A stretch of 23,590 nucleotides of DNA from a virus. A program made the position numbers and the translations under genes. The notes under the pieces are model-generated. The model had not been told where the DNA came from. It saw only the letters and a program-made list of their open reading frames with translations, and searched no databases. Where the stretch lies: positions 1 to 23,590 of IMG/VR virus record IMGVR_UViG_3300031898_000273, one strand, 5' to 3'. The first letter of the stretch is position 1, and every line of letters begins with the position of its first letter. Below are positions 7,058-14,385 of the stretch, in pieces.

Positions 7058-7222
7058 TTAGCTGTGAACCTTCTGCGTTACCAAACTCAGCTTCTCAGCA
7101 TATTGCAAAAACGCCATACGTAGGGTTTCGCTTTCGCTCTGCCCCAGCTTCTCACATATATGATCTAACAACTCCTTATGCTGTCGACTCAAAACAACCC
7201 TTACGATGTGTTTTCTTGCCAC
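7058..7222 (-). CDS. Ribbon-helix-helix protein, 54 aa
   Basis: Reading the minus strand from GTG at 7222 gives a 54-residue product: strand HIVRVVLSRQHKELLDHI, turn, then helix ESETLRMAFLQYAEKL. This is the RHH (CopG-like) layout with the usual glycine/serine turn (KLGQSESE). Ribosome-binding is weak, and TTATATCA near 7264-7271 (minus orientation) is a candidate TATA box. The gene diverges from the prohead protease, so it is a candidate repressor of the late head operon. Confidence 0.6.
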   Translation of the reverse strand: MARKHIVRVVLSRQHKELLDHICEKLGQSESETLRMAFLQYAEKLSLVTQKVHS

Positions 7223-7276
7223 TCTTTGACCAGCCTATTGTACAATTCAACTTATGTTTTGAATGATATAATCTTA

Positions 7277-8564
7277 ATGGGCAGAGTGCGTTAAAGGTTG
7301 GTACAAGCCTCTGCCATGGGAAGAAACTGATCAGTACATTCGTTCTGGGCATCGTAACTCCGAAGATTTTGAATCAGACAGCCTTCGCACTATCACGCTT
7401 TCTGAAGAGGAAGGAATCAAAGCCATAATCGGCAAGCCCAAGGGCAAGGACACAACCGAAGTTCAAAGTTACTTGTTTGACCGTTCTAAAACGTGGAATT
7501 TGGAGAAGGCCAAGGAATGGTTTGAGAAGCATCGTGAAGGCTTAAAACCCGTTAGAGAGCACGTTCAGGCTATTTTGCCTTTCAAGGTTTTAGAGAAGAT
7601 TGTCGACAAGCCTCTACGCATCAAAGGCATAGCCATAACCGCTGGCATGAGCAGAAACTTCAATCTCTATACGCCAGAAGAGCTACAGAGCTTCGCCAAC
7701 AAACTTGTTTCTGCACCCATCTACGTCGAGCATATTGCCGTCCCTAACGCCGTCGGAAAAGTCGTCAAAACCGAATGGGATGGACAAAACCTCTGGTATG
7801 AAGCAGAAGTCTACGACGACGAAGTTGCAGAAAAAATCCGTAAAGGCTTAATCCAGCATGTCAGTGTTGGAGCCGACTACGAAACCATAGACGTTCTGGA
7901 CGGTAAGGTTCCGCATGGACTGCACAACGCCGAGTTAAGCCTCGTGGCTGTGCCAGGCATACCTGAGACGAACATTAAGGTTTTGGAAAAGCTGATCCCT
8001 CCGAATGAAGAAGAATTGAAAAAGCTTGTTGAAACGCAGGTTAAGGCAATCCTTGAAGCCGAGCAAAGAAAACTGAAAGAAGCAGAATGGGATACAGCAT
8101 ACATAAACGACTTACCTGACTCCGCTTTCGCCGTGATCTCAAAAGGCGGAACAAAAGACGACCAAAACAAAACCGAGCCCAGAACACTTCGCCATCTCCC
8201 ACACCACAAAACTGATAGTTCACTTGATATTCCGCACTTGAGAAACGCTTTGGCAAGACTCTCACAAACTGATCTATCACCTGAGGAGCATACTGAAGCC
8301 AAACGCCACCTATGCGCCCACGCCAAAGAATCAAACATTGAAAGCGAGTTCTGCAAAGAAACGGAATCATGCTCAATTGCTGAAACTCTCATCAAGAAAC
8401 CAACCGAACCCATGATACCCGTAAGGCTTGTTGTTGAGAAGCTTGATTCTGTTATTCCGCCACCTCAAGTTGTCTTCAGCCATGGACAAACAAGCGGTTT
8501 CAAACGGCTTGTGGACAACATTCTGCGAATCAAAAGAGAACTCGAAACAGAGGCTAAATTATGA
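7277..8564 (+). CDS. Prohead maturation protease (HK97/U35-like) with C-terminal accessory domain; 5' end contains a frame break
   Basis: The protease core shows the family pattern: IYVEHIAVPNAVGKV with the catalytic-type His (codon at 7731), then LIQHVSVGADY with the Ser, then LSLVAVPGIPETNI. It cleaves scaffold and capsid proteins inside the prohead. A C-terminal module, RHLPHH and LRNALARLSQTDLSPEEH, is commonly fused to such proteases. The first canonical start in the long frame is TTG at 7473, but coding clearly extends upstream (WYKPLPWEETDQYIRSGH from 7299) to a stop at 7275-7277 with no ATG, GTG or TTG. An ATG at 7277 in another frame reads five codons to a TAA at 7292-7294. Skipping one T there gives MGRVRKGWYKPLPW. 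A programmed +1 shift, an indel or a non-standard start are all possible. Confidence 0.8.
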
Positions 8565-8695
8565 GCAAAAAGAAAACCGACATTCCAACAGCCAAGCCAG
8601 TAGCCTTAGAATGCCAAACTTGTGGTTTTTGGGACCCGACCCTGAAAGTCAGAGTCTGTCCAACATGCGGAGGTAAACTTGTTGAGGCTTACTGA
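8561..8695 (+). CDS. Small zinc-ribbon protein, 44 aa
   Basis: The ATG overlaps the protease stop (ATGA), indicating coupling. The 44-residue product contains LECQTCGFWDPTLKVRVCPTC: two CxxC knuckles about 12 residues apart, a rubredoxin-like or zinc-ribbon pair. Its basic N-terminus (MSKKKTD) suggests nucleic-acid contact. Its place between protease and decoration genes suggests a head or late-expression accessory. The 81 bases after its stop are apparently non-coding. Confidence 0.65.
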   Translation: MSKKKTDIPTAKPVALECQTCGFWDPTLKVRVCPTCGGKLVEAY

Positions 8696-8776
8696 CTCGC
8701 CTTTCGCAGTCACCTTTTCGACCGTGTGGCAGAACGAACTGACCCCACGCATACGAACCATATTGGAGCAAGATAA

Positions 8777-9241
8777 ATGGCGGATTTGTTCCCCGCCTTA
8801 GCACTCGGGGACGCCTTAGACGAAACCCAAGCACTAATCATCGACTTCAAAGCTCAAAACGCCATCACAAAAGGCCAAGCTGTCAAAATGAGCACGCACA
8901 CTTCTGGAGAGCTTGGCAGCGTTGACATTGCAGGCGCAGGAGACAAAGCAATCGGCGTCGCCTTAAAAACCGTCGTTGCTGGAGACCCAGTTCCAGTTCT
9001 TGTCAAAGGCGTTGGCAAAGTAACAGCCAGCGGCGCAATAACCATCGGCTCAGCCGTCAAAGCTGGAGCAAGCGGAGTCGTAGTCGCAGCAGTCAACACC
9101 GTAACTATACCCTCAGGCGCTACAACAGTAACCAGCACCTCAGCCAACCCAAGCATGACCGTCGAAGCAGGCATAGCCTTCGGCATTGCCCTTCAAACAT
9201 TCGCCAACGGCGACACAGGCTTGATTCTCGTCACGAATTAG
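8777..9241 (+). CDS. Capsid decoration-like protein (DUF2190-type beta barrel)
   Basis: The 154-residue product is rich in Ala, Gly, Val and Thr with repeated short strands. It contains the pattern AITKGQAVKMS followed by GAGDKAIGVALKT and VPVLVKGVGKVTASGAI, characteristic of small phage decoration proteins of the DUF2190 type. A second half with NTVTIPSGATTVTSTS ends in ALQTFANGDTGLILVT. Such proteins bind the outside of the expanded capsid. The gene lies immediately before the major capsid gene, the usual place. GGAG lies ten bases before the ATG. Confidence 0.75.
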   Translation: MADLFPALALGDALDETQALIIDFKAQNAITKGQAVKMSTHTSGELGSVDIAGAGDKAIGVALKTVVAGDPVPVLVKGVGKVTASGAITIGSAVKAGASGVVVAAVNTVTIPSGATTVTSTSANPSMTVEAGIAFGIALQTFANGDTGLILVTN

Positions 9242-9253
9242 GAGCAGCTAAAC

Positions 9254-10162
9254 ATGACTAACCACTTGCAGGAATCAATCCTAAAAGACCCAGAACTGGG
9301 ACAACGCCACTGGGACGAGTTAATTGCCAAAGCTCAACGCAACCCGTTCTTCGCCAAAGCCATAAAAGAAGGACTCTACAGCGACGTAGCCGGAGCCTTG
9401 GGCGCCGTTCAAGACACTGTTTGGGCAGCTGCACGCGCTGCAACCATAGGCAGAGAACTTTTGAAAGTCTTAGCAACCAAGAATGCGTTGGAACGCTTTC
9501 CATGCGAAGTCATCGCCTACGCTTTCGACGGAGAAGGCCCACCGAAAAAGACAGCTGCAAGGGCTTCAATGACAGACATTAAAGCAAACGTGGAGTTCAG
9601 CAGCGGCAAGGAATGGACTGAAAGCTTTTTGGAAGACGCAAGCTGGAACGTGCTGGAATGGCAGACTGAAGCCATCGGCTACGCTTTGGCAAAGAGAGAA
9701 ACAGAAAAGGTCGTAGCCTTATACAACGCCATTGCAGCCGCAGATTTGGCTAACGGTTCAGAATCAACCATTGCTTCGCCGATCACATGGGCAAACATCA
9801 CGGACAACCTTGGTTACGTTGAAGGTCAGGATTTCCATCCGAACGTTGTGGCTGTAAGCCCCACGGTTTACAGCGAACTGCTTCGATTAGACCAGTTCAT
9901 TCACGGCTTATACTTGGACCCCAGAAACATCAAGAAAGGCGTAATCCAGCACACCACCTTAGACGTCACATTCATCCGTAGTAGCCTCGTGACAAAGACA
10001 TTGTTCATTGACACAAACGCCGTTGGAGTTCTGCTGATACGCAGAGATTCAACCATAAAACCCTACGAAGACCCAGCCAGAAACGTGTACGGCGTAGTAG
10101 GCAGCCAACGCATCGGCTTAGGCATTCTCCGGTCTAAAGCGGTTCAAAGAGGCTCAAGGTAA
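9254..10162 (+). CDS. Major capsid protein, HK97 fold
   Basis: At 302 residues the protein has the size and layout of a compact HK97-fold major capsid protein. It has a helical N-terminal arm (1-60), an E-loop-like region with the polar FSSGKEWTESFLEDASWNV, a spine helix (EWQTEAIGYALAKRETEKVV), and the P/A-domain signature FHPNVVAVSPTVYSELLRLD. The C-terminus has strands VGVLLIRRDSTIKPYEDP. It is the building block of the icosahedral shell, processed or assembled with the upstream protease. Ribosome-binding site GGAG is 11 bases before the ATG. The family is clear from context and motif; exact cleavage sites are not visible. Confidence 0.85.
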   Translation: MTNHLQESILKDPELGQRHWDELIAKAQRNPFFAKAIKEGLYSDVAGALGAVQDTVWAAARAATIGRELLKVLATKNALERFPCEVIAYAFDGEGPPKKTAARASMTDIKANVEFSSGKEWTESFLEDASWNVLEWQTEAIGYALAKRETEKVVALYNAIAAADLANGSESTIASPITWANITDNLGYVEGQDFHPNVVAVSPTVYSELLRLDQFIHGLYLDPRNIKKGVIQHTTLDVTFIRSSLVTKTLFIDTNAVGVLLIRRDSTIKPYEDPARNVYGVVGSQRIGLGILRSKAVQRGSR

Positions 10163-10164
10163 AA

Positions 10165-10428
10165 TTGCTCAAACGAGGCTACGCTGTGGGCAAGTGCCCT
10201 CGATGTGGCAAAGTCTACAAGCGACCATTTCCACAGGATTCAGTTGTCTGCGACTGCTGGCGCTTCTGCCCAATATGCGGAGCCACAATGCAACCCTACA
10301 CGCCCGACCTAACGCCTGAAACTTACGGCAAAGACGGAAAACGCGACCTACAGATTCTAATGGTCTGCAACAACCATTCTCCGCCTTTCTATAGCACACA
10401 AGAACCCATGGAAGTTTCTTTATCATGA
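10165..10428 (+). CDS. Zinc-binding small protein, 87 aa
   Basis: Starts with TTG three bases after the capsid gene stop. The N-terminal half has GKCPRCGKVYKRP, then VVCDCWRFCPICG: two CxxC knuckles plus an extra CxC, giving a possible zinc ribbon. The C-terminal half contains LQILMVCNNHSPP and may form strands. No family is recognised. An ATGA overlap joins it to the next gene. Its location inside the head operon makes a structural or late-regulation role possible. Confidence 0.65.
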   Translation: MLKRGYAVGKCPRCGKVYKRPFPQDSVVCDCWRFCPICGATMQPYTPDLTPETYGKDGKRDLQILMVCNNHSPPFYSTQEPMEVSLS

Positions 10429-10673
10429 GAAGACTGTCCGAAAGATTGCAACTTGCGAGAATCGTTCTAACAGAGCTTAGGAGACAGCCTCTATGCCGAA
10501 CTGAGCTTGAGAAAAGAACCGTTAAGCGATGTGGCACCCACGGGACTTTTGAGAGCATATTCGATTTCCTCATCCAAAACGGCTACATAAGGAAAAGTGG
10601 AAAGGAACACCGCGCTCCTTACGAGATCACCGAGGAAGGCATCAAGTTTCTTGGCGGTTTGAAAAGTGAGTAA
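10425..10673 (+). CDS. Winged-helix-like regulator, 82 aa
   Basis: Starts with the ATG overlapping the previous stop. The product has a helix (LQLARIVLTELRRQP), a helix-turn-helix (CRTELEKRTVKRC and TFESIFDFLIQNGYIRK), and a wing-like end with YEITEEGIKFLGGL, the pattern of archaeal winged-helix regulators with the typical 'ITEEG' ending. It probably binds DNA and may control late genes. Its stop overlaps the portal start by eight bases. Confidence 0.7.
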   Translation: MRRLSERLQLARIVLTELRRQPLCRTELEKRTVKRCGTHGTFESIFDFLIQNGYIRKSGKEHRAPYEITEEGIKFLGGLKSE

Positions 10674-11877
10674 CATCGTCAAGAAGCTTATCGAGGCTTT
10701 CACCCGCCCAACACGATCTGGCACTGCTTACCCATCCACTCAAACGGTTACTGAAACTTCACCAGACATACCGCTTGCAGACATCATGAAGCTCTATGAA
10801 AGAGATCCAACTTGCAAAGCGTCAGTCGACCTACTTGCCTCTGCCACCGTTGGCATGGGCTTCTATACAACAGCAAACGAAAAATACCCTCAAATGGAGA
10901 AAGCCAAACAAGCAGTTGACGAGTTCAATGAAGAAACAAACCTTGACGCCTTGCTTAATGATATGGCACGGGTTCTCATCGCTTGTGGAAACGACTTTTG
11001 GCTTAGAATCACGCCTGAAAAACTTGCCAGCTTGCACAGACTTCCAATCGACGCCATTGAGAAGGTTAAGCAAGCCTACATAGGGGAAGGCTTGAAAATA
11101 CCATACAAGACCGAAGGATACAAGTTACGACACAACTACGCCGAAGCTGACAAGGAACTTGTCCCTGAAGCTATTATTCATTGGAGAATAAACAACACTG
11201 GCAATTCAGGCTTCGGAATAGGCATTCTACAAGTATTACTCCATACGCTCATTTTCAACTCAAACAGGAGACCCAGCTACGCTTGGATGAAAGCCAAAAT
11301 AGAGCGCATAATGCCAAGCATCTTCGAAAAATATGCAGGACCAGACGTTCTGGCACTGTTGGAAAACGCAAAGGACGAAGACATCAAAAAGTTTGAATCA
11401 GCCATAAGAAACCGTCCAGAAGAAGGAGCGTGGCTCTTCTACAGAGGCAAAGGCGACATAAAACCAGTAATGCTCGACCCAAGAGCCCGCTTCGAATACT
11501 ACATAGACCACATCATCAACCAATTTTACCTTGGCTGCGAAACACCTCTACCTCGTTTGTTTAGCACGCCTGGATTTACAGAAGCCTCAGCAAACGCAGC
11601 CTTAGACCTTCAAAACCTACTCATAAACCCAATACAACGCTACATCAAGAGACAAGTCGAAAGAGACATCTTCGATGCAGTTTTGACTCAATCAGGCTTC
11701 AGTCCAGCAGAAGCTAAGGTTCGCCTCAACTGGGGCAGCCCCGAAACTCCGGAGGTTGTTATGGCTGACCTCATAAAGGCTGCAGAGTTGGGTCTCATAC
11801 GCTCAGAAGAGTTCCGCAAGAACGCCACAAAATTCGGCTGGGAACTATGGCAAGAAACTGGAAAGGAGGTGAAATAG
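10666..11877 (+). CDS. Portal protein
   Basis: The 403-residue product matches a phage portal of the HK97 type. The N-terminal segment DIMKLYERDPTCKASVDLLA is typical. A core with LIACGNDFWLRITPEKLASL and the domain of PEAIIHWRINN and FGIGILQVLLHTL follows, then a long helical end with TEASANAALDLQNLLINPIQRYI. It forms the dodecameric ring through which DNA is packaged by terminase and to which the neck docks. The start GTG lies inside the end of the upstream gene. Unusually, the portal follows the major capsid gene rather than preceding the protease. Confidence 0.85.
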   Translation: MSNIVKKLIEAFTRPTRSGTAYPSTQTVTETSPDIPLADIMKLYERDPTCKASVDLLASATVGMGFYTTANEKYPQMEKAKQAVDEFNEETNLDALLNDMARVLIACGNDFWLRITPEKLASLHRLPIDAIEKVKQAYIGEGLKIPYKTEGYKLRHNYAEADKELVPEAIIHWRINNTGNSGFGIGILQVLLHTLIFNSNRRPSYAWMKAKIERIMPSIFEKYAGPDVLALLENAKDEDIKKFESAIRNRPEEGAWLFYRGKGDIKPVMLDPRARFEYYIDHIINQFYLGCETPLPRLFSTPGFTEASANAALDLQNLLINPIQRYIKRQVERDIFDAVLTQSGFSPAEAKVRLNWGSPETPEVVMADLIKAAELGLIRSEEFRKNATKFGWELWQETGKEVK

Positions 11878-12050
11878 TGGGATTCCAATTCAAGCCAAAG
11901 CTGGCTGCGGTTCTGGCTGTGCTCAACGGCGCTTCAGTGGGTTTAGCCTACATAGTCAGCCAAGGCGACATAACAGTAACCATCGTGTGGTTCGCAATTA
12001 CGACAGGCGTAACAGCAGGACTAAGCTACTACAAAGAACAGCAACAATAA
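11877..12050 (+). CDS. Small two-helix membrane protein (holin-like), 57 aa
   Basis: A full Shine-Dalgarno AAAGGAGGTGA four bases before GTG at 11877 makes this the start; an in-frame ATG 30 bases upstream lies inside the portal gene and lacks such a signal. The GTG overlaps the portal stop (TAGTG). The 57-residue product has two probable membrane segments, about 9-28 (LAAVLAVLNGASVGLAYIV) and 34-50 (ITVTIVWFAITTGVTAG), then a polar tail. The size and layout resemble holins, but a head-associated membrane protein is also possible. Confidence 0.65.
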   Translation: MGFQFKPKLAAVLAVLNGASVGLAYIVSQGDITVTIVWFAITTGVTAGLSYYKEQQQ

Positions 12051-12147
12051 AGCCGGCTTCAAATGCTGGGGACCTTTTGATTTCACTCAAGCGTTAGACC
12101 CTCACCCAGAAATCTTAAAGAGCAATGAGCAACTAAGTCTATTAATT

Positions 12148-13050
12148 ATGCAAGATGAAACTCCAAAAGAACAATGGAAGAAAGTTGTACATGATGAATT
12201 TCCTCATTTCAAAGAAATCTACAGTTCAGAAGATGAAATGTTAAGTTATGGTTTAAAATTCCAACACATATACGAAAAATATCAGAAAGCATTTGTGGAG
12301 TTTTTCAGCATTTCCGAGTTTTTCCGTGCAATACAATTTTTGACAAAGAATAAAAGTGAAGGTAAAAAGGATTCCTCGGCTTATCAATATGAAAAACGCG
12401 AAGATGTGCTCAGCCTCATCATGGTAATATCCTTAATTGAGAAACTATGTTCTAAGGAGGATTTTGTCCCTTTTCCTAAATGGACTAAGGAAAGAGGTTT
12501 GAATTGCGGAAATGTGAGAAAGATATACAATGAATACAACGAAAATTTCGGGTGCAGCCACAAATTTAGGAATTTCTTTGCAAGTCAGGAATATTTGGAG
12601 ATAGAAGAACAATTAAATCTCTTAAGGTCTGTTTGCTATTTTGTCAAAGATAAGGATAACAAAATTTCATCTGTGCCTATGTTCTGTTATGATGAAGCAA
12701 GATGTGGCAAAAGGGAACATTGCTGTACATTTGATAATGAAAATTGTCCTGCATTCTCAAATGAAAAGGTACGTAAGGATGGGTTAAAAGAATTTGCAAA
12801 TTTCTTATACGAGTTACGAAATAGGTTTGTTCATAGCGCTCATATGTTTAGGCTGTCAGAAGAATCTGCTCGACTGGGAAAATCATACGTAGGCGATTAT
12901 TTTTCTTATGAGTTTCATTACATTAAGAAGCCACTTTATGAGGGTGGAGCGATGCTAAACTTGAGTCCTCTTGACCTTAAGAGAATTCTTGACAAGAATT
13001 TCAAAAAATTGCTGGACAACTATATCGCAGCAAGAACAAAAACCTCATAA
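12148..13050 (+). CDS. Accessory protein with HEPN-type RxxxxH motif and Cys cluster
   Basis: The 300-residue product is mostly helical. Near the C-terminus LYELRNRFVHSAHM contains R224-x4-H229, the RNase-type motif of HEPN domains, set in a long helix as expected. A cysteine cluster (C180, C186, C192, C193, C200) may bind zinc. HEPN proteins often act in antiviral abortive responses, cutting RNA. The gene is much more AT-rich than the flanking virion genes, and the next gene is on the opposite strand. This marks an insertion between portal and connector genes, a moron-like site. TCTTAAAG about 31 bases before the ATG could be a TATA box for a leaderless transcript. Function is inferred from one motif only. 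Confidence 0.55.
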   Translation: MQDETPKEQWKKVVHDEFPHFKEIYSSEDEMLSYGLKFQHIYEKYQKAFVEFFSISEFFRAIQFLTKNKSEGKKDSSAYQYEKREDVLSLIMVISLIEKLCSKEDFVPFPKWTKERGLNCGNVRKIYNEYNENFGCSHKFRNFFASQEYLEIEEQLNLLRSVCYFVKDKDNKISSVPMFCYDEARCGKREHCCTFDNENCPAFSNEKVRKDGLKEFANFLYELRNRFVHSAHMFRLSEESARLGKSYVGDYFSYEFHYIKKPLYEGGAMLNLSPLDLKRILDKNFKKLLDNYIAARTKTS

Positions 13051-13124
13051 TGTTTTTTGCATCTTTCTGATAAACTCTTGAGATTCTTCTCTCTTTGTCT
13101 TTTATAAAACCCGTGTTTCTCAGT

Positions 13125-13748
13125 CTAAAGGGAAGAAATCAATGCCCAACCAATAAACACTAAGACAAATGACCAAATTATGCCAAAAACAAGCAAGCCA
13201 AACGCCATATCTTCATCTCTGTCTTTTGTTCCAACGTAGCCAATTATTCCTCCAATTAATCCAAAAAGAAACGGAACCAAATACCATGCTCCTGACGGTT
13301 TTCCAACTAAATCATCTTCATCATCATTAAGTCGAGAAGGGCGTTGCTGTGAGTCAAACGCTTCTGGGTTTTTCTTGAGTTCTTTTAAGTCGTTTATCTT
13401 GCTTTCAAGACTCCTTACGGACCGTAGATAAGACTCCTCGCTAATTTTACCTTCAGCGAAAAAAACGGACAATTTTTCAATGCTTTTCTTGTACTTGGTT
13501 ATTTCATGGTTGATTCTTGTTATCTGACTTATTTTTCTCGGCTCTTGCTTGTTTTCAGAGCTAAGATAATTACAACTGATTTCGCATATTTCTTGATTGG
13601 GGCACGTATAGCAACAAGAATTCCACATTTCGTTTACACAAGATTCATCTCTTAATGCTCTGCCCTCTGGATTCTTCATTATCGCTTTGCATGAACCGTC
13701 GTCAGAGAAATATTCACATTTTATTCGTACAATATCATCTTCTTCCAT
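13125..13748 (-). CDS. Membrane protein with Cys-rich N-terminus, coiled coil and two C-terminal membrane helices
   Basis: Starting from ATG at 13748 (a TTG three codons upstream is the alternative), the 207-residue product has eight cysteines in its first 60 residues (11, 20, 37, 45, 46, 49, 55, 59), likely zinc-binding. A coiled coil follows from about 70-130, including FFAEGKISEESYLRSVRSLE, like SHOCT-type oligomerisation segments. Two membrane helices lie at about 155-173 and 181-204. It is convergent with the HEPN-motif gene and AT-rich like it, so the two probably came in together. A membrane sensor or superinfection-exclusion role is possible but unproven. Confidence 0.65.
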   Translation of the reverse strand: MEEDDIVRIKCEYFSDDGSCKAIMKNPEGRALRDESCVNEMWNSCCYTCPNQEICEISCNYLSSENKQEPRKISQITRINHEITKYKKSIEKLSVFFAEGKISEESYLRSVRSLESKINDLKELKKNPEAFDSQQRPSRLNDDEDDLVGKPSGAWYLVPFLFGLIGGIIGYVGTKDRDEDMAFGLLVFGIIWSFVLVFIGWALISSL

Positions 13749-14013
13749 TTCTGGCAATTTTAATCACTGTCTGTGTATGTTCCCCCGATATTTGTTCAAA
13801 TCTAATAGAGCATGCTCTTCAAAATTACCTTTGTGAATTCAAAATACAGAATACCCCTCTCGGATTTTTTCGTTTTGTTTTCAGCATACGCTTCGTTTTT
13901 TCCTTTTTAAATATTATACGTGAGTCCACCTATTCCAGAAATTAGATTTGAAATCTGTTTTTTCTTCGTGGAAATTGCTTAATTTTTGCTTCTTTCTTGA
14001 TTTATAGGCAGAA
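13749..14013. promoter_or_regulatory. AT-rich divergent intergenic region with two palindromes
   Basis: This gap lies between the minus-strand membrane-protein gene and the plus-strand connector gene. It has runs of T, a TATA-like stretch around TTTTTAAATATTATACG (about 13902-13918), and two perfect inverted repeats: AGAGCATGCTCT at 13807-13818 and AGATTT-g-AAATCT at 13944-13956. ACAAATATCG in minus orientation (about 13783-13792) could be the TATA box for the minus-strand gene. The palindromes are candidate operators, one nearer each start. Confidence 0.4.
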
Positions 14014-14382
14014 ATGGAGCCAGATGTCTTGGCAAGTGCAAGCGTTGATGATGTTCGAGATGTAATAAACATTAGCTCAGCGGAGGTTCCAGACGCTAAA
14101 ATCTTGAAGATGCTGAAGCGTGCCGAGGTTACGTTGGAGCTTGAGCTTGGAAAGGAAATTGACTATCAAAACTGCACAGACGCAGAAAAAGAGTTCATCA
14201 CGGTTCTTGCAGCCATCTACTCAATCTGCTACCTGACTGGCGGATCAGCAGTCGGCTTAAGCTTCTCCGTTGGAGACCAAAACGTCTCCGCGCTAAGCAA
14301 CGCTCCGCCTCTGGATGTTTTGCGGTCTGAACTTCAGCGCATGCTTGAGCGTTTGAAGGGAAATTACGTGGGAAGGGTCTAA
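14014..14382 (+). CDS. Head-tail connector (gp6-like adaptor)
   Basis: The 122-residue, mostly helical product has the layout of a gp6/gp15-type connector: SVDDVRDVINISSAEVPDAK, where a short segment predicts a helix-turn-helix entry, then IKMLKRAEVTLELELG-like helices, a hydrophobic helix (FITVLAAIYSICYLTGGSA) and a C-terminal helix LDVLRSELQRMLERLKG. It would sit under the portal and start the neck. The neighbours are the stopper and tail-completion genes, matching the usual neck order. Homology is inferred from size, position and pattern. Confidence 0.65.
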   Translation: MEPDVLASASVDDVRDVINISSAEVPDAKILKMLKRAEVTLELELGKEIDYQNCTDAEKEFITVLAAIYSICYLTGGSAVGLSFSVGDQNVSALSNAPPLDVLRSELQRMLERLKGNYVGRV

Positions 14383-14385
14383 AAC

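Noticed and set aside
7877-8413. Minus-strand open frame of 178 codons
   Set aside because: It is opposite the protease, which has clear family motifs on the plus strand. The translation is low in structure and has no ribosome-binding site.
12051-12147. Open frame upstream of the HEPN-motif gene in the same phase, considered as an N-terminal extension
   Set aside because: There is no start codon before the ATG at 12148 except inside the previous gene, and a TATA-like box fits a leaderless start at 12148. It could be a remnant of a disrupted gene, but there is no evidence.
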